Below, piece after piece: positions 40,044 to 48,489 of a stretch of DNA of 64,000 nucleotides (position 1 is its first letter; the number at the start of each line of letters is the position of its first letter). The position numbers and the translations under genes were made by a program. Location of the stretch: NCBI RefSeq assembly GCF_019973615.1, contig NZ_AP024238.1, positions 3,493,989 to 3,557,988 of the forward strand, read 5' to 3'. The notes beneath the pieces are model-generated. The model saw only the letters and a program-made list of their open reading frames with translations, searched no databases and was not told the origin of the DNA. This DNA is from Rhodoferax lithotrophicus. Its GTDB lineage: Bacteria > Pseudomonadota > Gammaproteobacteria > Burkholderiales > Burkholderiaceae_C.

Positions 40044-41207
40044 TTACTTTTTCCCCCCTGATGTATCAGCTTGAATGGGCAATGCGCCCTGCTTCCTAAT
40101 AGTGTCCCGTGCAAGACCAGTAATCTCTGAGATCGAGCGCTGAGACAGTTTCGTTTTTTCTGCCAGTAACACCGCAAACGCCTTACGTTGTTCTTTATTG
40201 AGTTCCGGCATTCGTGTGCGCAGAAAGTCTTCAACGAGTTCGTCAAGTCGTGGTCCGCCAAGCGCCAGTGTGCGTCTGAAACGCTGCAACGTTCGCTCAA
40301 TGTCGCTAAAGGACGCTCCTTGGAACGCATAAGAAAGCACATCCAGCCATCGTCCGATCAACAGCGACTCATCGCCAGCGAAGCGCTCGATGGACTGCTT
40401 GATCTGCTTTGTTTCGGGCAGCTTGAACTCCAGAACCAGATCAAAACGCCGCCACAACGCAGGGTCTATCAACTCTGGATGGTTTGTTGCTGCAAGCAAT
40501 AAACCAGATGCAGGCCAGTCATCGACTTCTTGCAGCATGACAGCTACCAGTCTTTTAAGCTCTCCCACATCAGAGTCGTCGCTCCGACGTTTGGCAATGG
40601 CATCTATCTCGTCAAGTAAAAGGACCGATGGTGTCTGCTTGGCAAATTCAAGCGCAGAGCGGAGATTCGCCCCAGTCTTACCAAGTAGGCTACTCATAAC
40701 CGTCGTCAGGTCTAGCACCAGCAATGGCACCTGCAACTGCGCAGCCAACCAGCGCGCTGTCAAAGTCTTGCCAACGCCAGGAGGTCCCAGAAAGATGGCA
40801 GACCTGGTGGGATGCAAGCCAAGTTCAGACAGTCGCTGAATTTGTTGGCGCTCCCGGATGAGTTGCATGAAGGACTGTTGCAAGCTTGCACTCAACAACG
40901 GCTCCAACTGCTCTACTTGATCCTCATAGCGCCGAAACAAAGACAAACGGGTCTCGCCATCGACAGGCATTGATTGCTGCGGTGCAGGATCAAAGGAAGA
41001 CCTTCGCAGTGGAGTGCTTGAGCGCGCATTGCGCTGATTCTTCAGGAGCTGCTCCAAGCGATCAGCAAAGTCCGGGGTGTCTGTGCGGTGTCTGCGCACC
41101 ATCTTTGCAACGAATAAACGAACATCATCCTCTTGACCCGCAATAGCAAGGCGAGCCAAATGGAAGAAATCATCATGTGTAATACTAATTTCGCCCATTT
41201 CAATCAT
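40044..41207 (-). CDS. AAA+ ATPase, IetA-like partner of the subtilase
   Basis: A 387-aa classical AAA+ ATPase related to the FtsH/Cdc48-type module. Walker A GPPGVGKT is at 141-148, Walker B LLLDE at 196-200, sensor-1 Asn at 242 and arginine fingers at 253-254. The N-terminal 120 residues are variable, and the C-terminus (about 350-378) looks like a helix-turn-helix (SQRSISEITGLARDTIRKQG). It probably controls or delivers substrates to the subtilase. A second ATG at 41198 is an alternative start. Confidence 0.88.
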   Translation of the reverse strand: MIEMGEISITHDDFFHLARLAIAGQEDDVRLFVAKMVRRHRTDTPDFADRLEQLLKNQRNARSSTPLRRSSFDPAPQQSMPVDGETRLSLFRRYEDQVEQLEPLLSASLQQSFMQLIRERQQIQRLSELGLHPTRSAIFLGPPGVGKTLTARWLAAQLQVPLLVLDLTTVMSSLLGKTGANLRSALEFAKQTPSVLLLDEIDAIAKRRSDDSDVGELKRLVAVMLQEVDDWPASGLLLAATNHPELIDPALWRRFDLVLEFKLPETKQIKQSIERFAGDESLLIGRWLDVLSYAFQGASFSDIERTLQRFRRTLALGGPRLDELVEDFLRTRMPELNKEQRKAFAVLLAEKTKLSQRSISEITGLARDTIRKQGALPIQADTSGGKK

Positions 41208-41887
41208 AAGTTATTGATTTTAAATAAATTTAACAAAAATTAAAGTGGAAGACAAAATTATCTCACACAAAGGCAATAGCCAGTCATTCAAGATTAACTA
41301 GTCTGTCGCCTGATGGCAGTCCGATGTCAAGGTAACAACTTCTTTGGATCGAAACTTATCGGCTATTGCCAATCCAATCCACAGATCCCTAATCCCCGTC
41401 ACCTGCGTGGCGGGACGGAGAACGCGAACCAAGTCGCCCGCCTGGAACCACATGTTCCGACATCAGTCACCCATTGTGAACGTTTTAAGCCCGCAGCCCA
41501 GATAACACCTGCGCAACCAACTACACATTCAATAGCACCCAAGAAAACCAAAGTCAAGCAAACAACAACGCCAACCGCATCCCCTAGCCCCCCCATACCC
41601 AACCAACCACCAGCAGCTTTCACCGGCAACCCGGCTCGGGAAAACCATACCCACCCCACACCCCCCGCCAGCGTAAAATCTGACGCTTCATGAAACGCCT
41701 GGCGCACACCCCCACTCACGGACAGACTCTGATGCTTTCCAAGCGTCGGCAGTTTGACATGCGCTTGCACCACAGTGGGCCACCCCACCACAACTTTGAC
41801 GCTGGCTTGTTCATTGTTGTTGTGGTGTCCCATGAACTCACTTTTACCCCTCTCCCCCTTACCGTTTAACCCCTGCAGGTTAGCCGC
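41208..41887. other. 680-bp intergenic region, A/T-rich then C/A-biased
   Basis: The first 100 bp are A/T-rich and hold the ATPase promoter. From about 41480 to 41680 the plus strand is very poor in G and T and rich in C and A. Two overlapping open frames cross it (41313-41693 plus, 41399-41833 minus), but their translations are low-complexity, with no start signals or recognisable domain. I find no clear promoter for the downstream membrane complex. Confidence 0.5.
41227..41255 (-). promoter_or_regulatory. candidate promoter of the ATPase/subtilase pair
   Basis: On the minus strand TTGTCT (plus 41250-41255) and TAAATT (plus 41227-41232) are separated by 17 bp in an A/T-rich region, 20 bp before the ATPase start. 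The leader would be only about 13 nt. Confidence 0.45.
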
Positions 41888-43906
41888 ATGAACCAGTTAC
41901 TGGCTGCGGCTTTGATTCTGCTGTTGGGCGCTGCGCTGGCCATGCTGCCGGTCAAAAACAGCTGGCGCGCGGGTTTTGGCATCGTCTCCCAAAGCATCGC
42001 CACCCTGTTGACCTGGCTGACAGTGGTGCCTGTTCTCAGCACAGGCACCGAGGCCTATGTGGAGCTGCCCTGGGGTTACCCGATTGGCGCGGTGCACTTC
42101 AAGCTCAATGCGCTGGGGGCTTTCTTTTTGAGCTGGTCGCTGCCGATGACGCTGCTGGGTGCAGTCTACGCCGTGGGTTACCTGCGCAAATATTTCGACG
42201 GCCCGCGCCATGTGGGTGTGCACTTTGCGCTGCTGAACATGATTTCGCTCTCATTCCTAATGGTCTACACCGGTGAACACGCGGTGACCTTCCTGATGGG
42301 CTGGGAGATTGCGGCGCTCTCGGCCTGGCTGCTGGTGATTTGGGACTACACCAACCAGAAGGTGCGGTTTGCTGGCTTCAATTACCTGGTGTCCACCCAC
42401 ATTGGCCTGATTTTTCTGGTGGCGGCGTTCATGATTTTGTACACCCAGACACAAAGCTGGTATCTGGATGACTTTGGCGACTGGATGAGCACCCACCCCG
42501 GCACTATTCGCAACACGGTGTTTTTGCTGCTGCTGACCAGTTTTGGGCTCAAGTCGGCTTTTTTCCCCTTTCACTCCTGGTTGCCACGCGCCCACGCCGC
42601 CGCCCCGGCCAATGTGAGTGCGCTGATGTCGGGCGTGATCCACAAGGCAGGCCTGTTTGCGCTGCTGCACTTTTTGATGATTCAGGGCAAGCCCGATGCC
42701 TGGATGGGCTGGGCGCTGATCGTCTTCTCGGTGACCTCGGCGGTGATTGGCGGGCTGTACACCGTGGGCCAGCGCGACCTGAAACGCCTGCTGGGTTACT
42801 CGTCCACCGAGAACGTGGGCATTGCTGGCATTGGTTTTGGCATTGGCACGCTGGGCCTGGCCTGGGACGTGCCGGGCCTGGTGGCGCTGGGCTTTGCCGG
42901 CGGCATGCTGCATGTGCTGAACCACGCCTTTTTCAAATGCCAGTTGTTTTACGCCGCAGGCTGCGTCTACCAGGCCAAACACGGGGTGGACATTGAACGC
43001 CTGGGCGGCTTGGCCAAGCTGATGCCGCTGACGGCTTTGAGCTTTTTGATCGGCGGTATTGCCATCTCGGCCCTGCCGCCGTTCAACGGTTTTGCCAGTG
43101 AGTTTTTGATCTACAGCGGGCTGTTCACCGGCGAGACGATCAGTGTCTGGGCCAAGCTGCTGCTGGCCGGGGTGGCCACGCTGCTGGCGTTTGTGGGCGC
43201 GGTGTCGGCCCTCTCCATCACCCGCGCTTACGGCGTGATTTTTATGGGCCGATCGCGTGACGACACGCTGCCCGCAGGCCATGAGCCCAGCGACTGGATG
43301 CTCGCCCCCTTGCTGATCCACACCGCAGGCACGGTACTGCTGGGTTTGATGCCGGTGCTGGGTCTGGCACTGGTGGCTGCGCCGACACGGTTGTTTTTGC
43401 GCAGCGTGCCCGATGCCCTCACCGGGGAAGCCATGCAGCAGGTGCAAGAGGTGCTGGGCCGGGTCAGCCTGGTGTCGCTGTCGGTGGCTGGGTTGATCCT
43501 GCTGGCCTGGTGTATGCGCCATGTGGTGCTCCGCCTGTTGCGCCGCCAGACTCCGGCGACTGGCCCGACCTGGGGTTGCGGTTACACCGCAGGCAGCGCC
43601 CGGTTGCAGTACACCGCCAGCAGTTTTTCCAGAGATTTCTCAAACAACTACAAGGGGGTGATGGTGATGCTGAAGCGTCAAAAAGCCCCCCAAGGCTATT
43701 TTCCGCAAGATGCCTATGTGATCACCGACTGCGTGGATGCGGTGGAGCGCCGCTTGTACAACGTGATTGGCCATGGTGATGAGTCCGCCTCTTTGATTTC
43801 AAAACTCATGCACGAAGACGATCCCCGCATTGCCTTCGCCCTGGCGCTGGCGGCCCTGGTGGCGATTGCCGCACTGGTGGTGCTGGCAGAAGGAGCGCTG
43901 CCATGA
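41888..43906 (+). CDS. hyfB: hydrogenase-4-like component B (NuoL/MrpA-type antiporter subunit)
   Basis: A 672-aa membrane protein with about 16 hydrophobic segments. HSWLPRAHAAAPANVSALMSG and the Lys/Glu residues of the proton-conducting helices match the antiporter-like subunits HyfB/HycC/NuoL. It would form the distal ion-pumping module. It is first gene of a six-gene operon. Its stop overlaps the next start by 4 bp. The hyf symbol denotes homology only, as the complex appears not to be a hydrogenase. Confidence 0.88.
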   Translation: MNQLLAAALILLLGAALAMLPVKNSWRAGFGIVSQSIATLLTWLTVVPVLSTGTEAYVELPWGYPIGAVHFKLNALGAFFLSWSLPMTLLGAVYAVGYLRKYFDGPRHVGVHFALLNMISLSFLMVYTGEHAVTFLMGWEIAALSAWLLVIWDYTNQKVRFAGFNYLVSTHIGLIFLVAAFMILYTQTQSWYLDDFGDWMSTHPGTIRNTVFLLLLTSFGLKSAFFPFHSWLPRAHAAAPANVSALMSGVIHKAGLFALLHFLMIQGKPDAWMGWALIVFSVTSAVIGGLYTVGQRDLKRLLGYSSTENVGIAGIGFGIGTLGLAWDVPGLVALGFAGGMLHVLNHAFFKCQLFYAAGCVYQAKHGVDIERLGGLAKLMPLTALSFLIGGIAISALPPFNGFASEFLIYSGLFTGETISVWAKLLLAGVATLLAFVGAVSALSITRAYGVIFMGRSRDDTLPAGHEPSDWMLAPLLIHTAGTVLLGLMPVLGLALVAAPTRLFLRSVPDALTGEAMQQVQEVLGRVSLVSLSVAGLILLAWCMRHVVLRLLRRQTPATGPTWGCGYTAGSARLQYTASSFSRDFSNNYKGVMVMLKRQKAPQGYFPQDAYVITDCVDAVERRLYNVIGHGDESASLISKLMHEDDPRIAFALALAALVAIAALVVLAEGALP

Positions 43907-44835
43907 ACACCCTGATGTTATTGACGCTGGCACATATTGCCGTGGTGCTGGTCATGCCGTTTTTGCTGGTAGGTGTCATCAACCGCACCAAGTCCTGGTG
44001 GGGCGCACGCAAGGGACCGGGCCTGCTCCAGTCTTACCACGACCTGCGCCGCCTGCTGCGCAAACGCCAGGTGGTAAGTGACACCGCCACGCCGCTGTTT
44101 CGCCTGGGGGCTTACGTGGTGCTGGTCTGTGCCCTGATCGCCATGGCCTTTGTGCCACTGCTGGGCCAGTTTGCACCGCTGTCGTTTGCCCATGATTTTG
44201 TCGCCGTGGCCTACACGCTGGGCCTGGCGCGCCTGGTGCTCATGCTGTCGGCCATGGACGTGGGCAGCCCGTTTGAAGGCATGGGCGCAGCGCGTGAGGC
44301 CAAATTTGGCGCGTTTGCCGAACCCGCGCTGTTTTTGCTGCTGGGCACACTGGGCGCGGCCACCGGCATGAGCAGCTTTGCCGACATGCTGGGGCATCTA
44401 CACCACACCACTTATTACCTGCTGATTGTGTGGCCGCTGGCAGGGGCACTGTTGATCTTGCTGCAAACCGAAGCCGCCCGCGTGCCGGTGGATGACCCGC
44501 TGACGCATCTGGAGTTAACCATGATCCATGAGGTGATGATCCTCGACCACAGCGGCCCGGAACTGGCGGCCATGCAGTACGCGGCTGGCCTGAAGATGAC
44601 ACTCTACGCCGGGTTGATCGCCACCCTGCTCAACCCGCTGGACCCGTTGGCCGAGCCAATGGCGGCCAGCGCTGTAGCGGTAATGCTGATGCTGGGTGTG
44701 GCGGTGGTGGTGGGCTGTTTTGAGTCGCTGATGGCTCGCCTGCCACTCCAATGGGTGACCAGCTATGTCTGGCTGGCCGGTTGGCTGACGCTGCTGGCTG
44801 CGGCTGCGGTAGGTGTGACAGGAGGTGGCTTGTGA
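43903..44835 (+). CDS. hyfC: hydrogenase-4-like component C (NuoH-type subunit)
   Basis: A 310-aa membrane protein homologous to NuoH/HycD, the subunit at the joint between the membrane arm and the peripheral redox arm. ARVPVDDPLTHLELTMIHE contains the conserved Glu/Asp-rich loop near the quinone-like cavity, and SPFEGMGAAREAKFG is another family block. It overlaps both neighbours, so translation is coupled. Confidence 0.9.
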   Translation: MNTLMLLTLAHIAVVLVMPFLLVGVINRTKSWWGARKGPGLLQSYHDLRRLLRKRQVVSDTATPLFRLGAYVVLVCALIAMAFVPLLGQFAPLSFAHDFVAVAYTLGLARLVLMLSAMDVGSPFEGMGAAREAKFGAFAEPALFLLLGTLGAATGMSSFADMLGHLHHTTYYLLIVWPLAGALLILLQTEAARVPVDDPLTHLELTMIHEVMILDHSGPELAAMQYAAGLKMTLYAGLIATLLNPLDPLAEPMAASAVAVMLMLGVAVVVGCFESLMARLPLQWVTSYVWLAGWLTLLAAAAVGVTGGGL

Positions 44836-45461
44836 ACCTTGCCAACAACCCGACCCTGGCATTGATCGCCTGCCTGCTGGCCACGGTGATTCCGGTGTTT
44901 TTTGGCAAACTGACCGTGACCCCCACCTGGTTAAGCCTGCAAGCGCTGGCCCTGGGCTGGATCACGCTCAACAAACACCAGGAACTCGACTTTCATGCGT
45001 TGGAAGCCGGGCTGGAGATTTTGATCATCCGTGCCTGGGCCGTGCCACATCTGCTGCGCCGTACTCTGGCCGGAACCCAAGCTGCCGAGCATGATGTGAT
45101 GCCCTCCAACCTGTTCACCTGGGGCGTGGCGGTCACGCTGATCATTCTGGCCTTCCAGTTTGGCGACGGGGCGCGGGCCGATGTGCGTGCGCTGACACTG
45201 GGCGTGATCGCCGCCACCGTCACCATTGCCTTCCTGCTGCTGGCCACCAACCGCGAGCCGGTGGCTCAGCTGGTGGCGGTGCTTTACATGGAAAACGCGC
45301 TGGCACTGTTTGAATCGCTGATGCCCGAGCCCTGGCCACTGCCGGTACACATCGCCATCAGCGGGGTGTATGTGGGCACCGTGGCGGTGGGGAGCTGGTT
45401 GATACGTGGCACCGACGCTTCAAGACATTTACCCCAGAAGTCCAGAGATAACCTGCGATGA
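44832..45461 (+). CDS. hyfE: hydrogenase-4-like component E (NuoK-like)
   Basis: A 209-aa membrane protein with about six hydrophobic segments, matching HyfE, whose C-terminal half resembles NuoK. It starts at GTG 44832, overlapping the hyfC stop, with AGGAGGT seven bases upstream, one of the strongest ribosome-binding sites in the window. The ATG at 44751 would lie inside hyfC and give a non-hydrophobic start. Confidence 0.88.
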   Translation: MNLANNPTLALIACLLATVIPVFFGKLTVTPTWLSLQALALGWITLNKHQELDFHALEAGLEILIIRAWAVPHLLRRTLAGTQAAEHDVMPSNLFTWGVAVTLIILAFQFGDGARADVRALTLGVIAATVTIAFLLLATNREPVAQLVAVLYMENALALFESLMPEPWPLPVHIAISGVYVGTVAVGSWLIRGTDASRHLPQKSRDNLR

Positions 45462-46936
45462 CAGCTTCAAATTCAATAGCAAACGAAACGTCTTCCACGT
45501 CTTGGGCGGCCGACCAGTATCCGTTTCCCAGCCACTTGGCGGATGAACTGGTACACGGCACGCACTGGATATCACCCGCACTGGTGGGCATCGCGCTGCT
45601 AATGTGGTTAACCAGCATGGGGGTGTTCCTGACCCACCCGCTGAGCGAATTACCCCTGTACTTTGCCCACCGCTACCTGGTGCTGGATGCCACCTCGCTG
45701 CTGTTCATGGTGGTCATCAACACCGTGTTTCTGGGTATTTGTGTCTACCTGTACTCGCGGGAGCGCAACACCCCGGCACTCACGCGTGACATCCGTTCAC
45801 GCGCGGCCTTGATGCTGCTGTTCATGGCGGTCATCCACATCGGGCTGATGGCCAATCACCTGGTGCTGCTGTGGACGTTGATCGAGATCAGCACCCTGTG
45901 CGCCGCACCGCTGGTGGCACGCGGCGACGTGGCCAACCCCAGGGCGGTCGCGTGGCGCTACATGCTGTATTCGGTGATGACACTGGCCATCACCTTTTTG
46001 GGCTTCATGTGCCTGACCCAGTCCGCCCATCTGCGCGGTGTGGAAGTGAGCTTCATGGTGGATCAGCTCGGGGAATCGCTCACGCGGGAATCCAGTGCCT
46101 GGCAGCGCCTGGGCCTGTCATTCATGCTGTTTGGCCTGGGTGGCAAGCTGGGGCTGGCTCCGCTGTATGGGTGGTTGCCCGAAACTTATGAGGCCGCACC
46201 CACATCCACCAGTGCGTTGTTGGCCTCGGTGCAGTTCAACCTCAGCATGGTGGCGGTGTTTCGTATTCTGCAAATTTTTCATGGCGTTGATGCGGGTTTT
46301 GTCTCGCAGGAACTGCTGGTGATGGGCTACATCTCACTGGTGGTGGCGGCCATCCAGATCATGGCCTGCACCAATTACAAACGGCTGATTGCCTACGCCT
46401 GCGTCAGCTCTTCGGGCGTGATTGCGCTGGGCCTGTCGGTGGGCAAGGCTGCGGCCTACGGGGTGGTGCTGTACATCGTGAGTAATGCGTTTGTGAAGTC
46501 CCTGCTGTTTTTGACCGCCGGGCGCATGCGCGCTGTTTACGGTACCAATGAGGTGGACCCTTTGAGCGGTGTCATCCGCACCCTGCCGCTGGCGGGTTTG
46601 CTGTTCACCCTGGGCATTTTTGCACTGCTGGGTTTTCCGCCATTTGCCAGTTTTCTGGCCGAGATGCTGATCCTCTCGGGCATTGTGCAAGCGGGCAACC
46701 TGCTGGCTTTTACGCTGATGTGTGTGATGCTCACGGTGATTTTTGTCGCTACCGGACGCACCGTGTTCCCCATGCTATGGGGTGCACCCAAGGTCACCGT
46801 CACCGTGCCGCCGCAGTCGTGGATCACCCTGCTGCCCAAGCTCGGCTTTGTGGCGGTGCTGGTGATGCTGGGCACTTACACCCCCGATCCGTTCACCGAC
46901 CTGCTGCGTGCCGTGGCGGTGTCCATTGGAGGCTGA
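45458..46936 (+). CDS. hyfF: hydrogenase-4-like component F (NuoM/N-type antiporter subunit)
   Basis: A 492-aa protein with about 14 membrane helices and the antiporter signature LGLAPLYGWLPETYEAAPT, in which Lys and Glu residues of the proton path are retained. Together with HyfB this gives two antiporter-like pumps. The first 30 residues are polar and Ser/Thr/Ala-rich, unlike the family. It overlaps hyfE by 4 bp. Confidence 0.88.
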   Translation: MTASNSIANETSSTSWAADQYPFPSHLADELVHGTHWISPALVGIALLMWLTSMGVFLTHPLSELPLYFAHRYLVLDATSLLFMVVINTVFLGICVYLYSRERNTPALTRDIRSRAALMLLFMAVIHIGLMANHLVLLWTLIEISTLCAAPLVARGDVANPRAVAWRYMLYSVMTLAITFLGFMCLTQSAHLRGVEVSFMVDQLGESLTRESSAWQRLGLSFMLFGLGGKLGLAPLYGWLPETYEAAPTSTSALLASVQFNLSMVAVFRILQIFHGVDAGFVSQELLVMGYISLVVAAIQIMACTNYKRLIAYACVSSSGVIALGLSVGKAAAYGVVLYIVSNAFVKSLLFLTAGRMRAVYGTNEVDPLSGVIRTLPLAGLLFTLGIFALLGFPPFASFLAEMLILSGIVQAGNLLAFTLMCVMLTVIFVATGRTVFPMLWGAPKVTVTVPPQSWITLLPKLGFVAVLVMLGTYTPDPFTDLLRAVAVSIGG

Positions 46937-46937
46937 C

Positions 46938-48482
46938 ATGACCGCTTGCACTCCAAACGCCATGCCTCGCGTATCTTCAAGCGACCATCCGTTGCCTGTG
47001 GCACAGTTGTCATCCATTGAAAATTTGCTATCTATATCAGAGCTTGTTGCGCTTGTATTACAAGCGCTAGAGGCCAAAAATACACTTATTTCCTGGTTTG
47101 GACGGCCCACCACCTCAGGTGAAGAGGCGGGGGTGGTCGTCACCGCCGTGCTGCTCACACCCGAAGGTTTGTGTGTGCGTCGCGCCCATGTGGCCGCCGG
47201 GTCAAGTTACCCGAGCCTGACCACCCAATTCCCTGCCGCCCAAATTTTTGAGCGCGAGTTGTGGGAGCAAACCGGCCTGTTGCCCGACGGCCACCCCTGG
47301 CTCAAGCCGGTGCGTTTTGAAGGTGTGCGCCAGCAGCACATAAACGACTACCCGTTCTTCAAGGTGCGCGGCACCGAAGTGCACGAGGTGGGCGTCGGCC
47401 CGATCCACGCCGGGGTGATTGAGCCGGGGCACTTTCGCTTCATGTGCCATGGCGAGCAGGTGCAGCACCTGGAAATCCAGCTCGGCTACCAGCACCGGGC
47501 GGTGGAGGCGCTGCTGCTGCAAAAACCACCACAACGCCTGAGCCCGCTAGTGGAATCCATCGTGGGTGACTCGGTGCTGGCCTACAGCTGGGCCTTCAAC
47601 GCCGCCCTGGAATCTTTGGCCAATCGGCCTGTAGCGCCTGCCACACAAGCGTCACGCGCTATCGGTTTGGAACTGGAGCGGGTTGCCATGCACTTGGCCA
47701 CACTCACCGGTCTGGCCACCGACATTGCCTACCTGCAGCCTGCGGGCACTTACCAGCGCCTGCGCACCGCCATCATCAATGCCAGCCAGCGTGTCTGCGG
47801 CAACCGCTTTGGCAAAGGCTGGATTCGCCCCGGTGCTAGCGCGCCGATGGGCGAGGCCTTGCGGGCCGATGTGCTCAAAACCCTGCGCGCTTTTCTGCCC
47901 GACTTGCAGCAGGTCAACGCGCTGATGACTTCCAGCCGCAGCACCCAAGCACGCTTCAAAGGCGTGGGCACAGTGTCCGTGCGGGCGGCACAAGACCTGG
48001 GCCTGACCGGCGTGGTGGCGCGTGCCAGCGGCATGGCGTGTGACTTGCGCTACACCCTGCCCGACGGCTTGTACGCCGCCCATCCACCCCAACTGCTGAC
48101 CCAGGCCACGGGCGACTGCTGGGCGCGGGTCCGCCAACGTATGCAAGAGATCGAGGCCAGCACCCAATGGCTGATGGATCGCCTGGCTGACCCAACGCTG
48201 AACCTGGCGGACACGCGAGACCCGTTTGCCCAAACCAGCCCATCTGAAAACTGGCCGCTGGCCCCGAATGCGCAGGTGGTGTCGCTGGTGGAAGGCGTGC
48301 GTGGCCCGGTGATGGTGGCGCTGGAAACCGATGCCAGCGGTCAACTCCTCCACGCCAAGGTGCAAGACCCGAGTCTGGCCAACTGGTTTGGCCTGGCCTT
48401 TGCGCTGCGCAAGCAACAAATCTCGGACTTTCCGATTTGCAACAAGAGTTTTGATCTCTCGTACTGCGGCAACGATTTATAG
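46938..48482 (+). CDS. hyfG: NuoCD/HyfG-like large subunit without [NiFe] ligands (Ehr-type)
   Basis: A 514-aa soluble subunit with a NuoC-like domain (about 60-165) fused to a NuoD/hydrogenase-large domain. In catalytic group-4 hydrogenases the first metal motif is E-R-x-C-G-x-C-x3-H; here the segment is ESIVGDSVLAY (206-216), so both cysteines (Val209, Ser212), the Arg (Ser207) and the His (Tyr216) are lost. No C-terminal DPCxxC motif exists; the end reads CNKSFDLSYCGNDL. The gene carries two repeat copies in frame. The ATG at 46938 has TTGGAGG upstream. Confidence 0.85.
   Translation: MTACTPNAMPRVSSSDHPLPVAQLSSIENLLSISELVALVLQALEAKNTLISWFGRPTTSGEEAGVVVTAVLLTPEGLCVRRAHVAAGSSYPSLTTQFPAAQIFERELWEQTGLLPDGHPWLKPVRFEGVRQQHINDYPFFKVRGTEVHEVGVGPIHAGVIEPGHFRFMCHGEQVQHLEIQLGYQHRAVEALLLQKPPQRLSPLVESIVGDSVLAYSWAFNAALESLANRPVAPATQASRAIGLELERVAMHLATLTGLATDIAYLQPAGTYQRLRTAIINASQRVCGNRFGKGWIRPGASAPMGEALRADVLKTLRAFLPDLQQVNALMTSSRSTQARFKGVGTVSVRAAQDLGLTGVVARASGMACDLRYTLPDGLYAAHPPQLLTQATGDCWARVRQRMQEIEASTQWLMDRLADPTLNLADTRDPFAQTSPSENWPLAPNAQVVSLVEGVRGPVMVALETDASGQLLHAKVQDPSLANWFGLAFALRKQQISDFPICNKSFDLSYCGNDL
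47022..47085 (+). repeat. dispersed palindromic repeat, copy h (N-terminal part of hyfG)
   Basis: The plus strand contains AGCTTGTTGCGCTTGTATTA followed by CAAGCGCTAGAGGCCAAAAA, a nearly complete unit. Translated in frame as residues about 29-50, a Leu/Ala/Ser-rich helix-like insert before the NuoC-like domain. Confidence 0.8.
47618..47670 (+). repeat. dispersed palindromic repeat, copy i (middle of hyfG)
   Basis: GGCCAATCGGCCTGTAGCGC, then a spacer, ACAAGCGTCACGCGCTATCGG: a degraded unit. Translated as residues about 227-244 (NRPVAPATQASRAIG), a likely surface loop. Confidence 0.5.
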
Positions 48483-48489
48483 ATTCACC

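Noticed and set aside
41751..41776. Possible sigma-54 promoter (TTGACATGCGCTTGCA) before hyfB
   Set aside because: The second G of the -24 element is A and the spacing to GC is one base short, so it does not meet the invariant GG-N10-GC rule.
41313..41833. Two overlapping frames (126 aa plus, 144 aa minus) upstream of hyfB
   Set aside because: Low-complexity translations, no ribosome-binding site, no recognisable family. Reported only as intergenic content.
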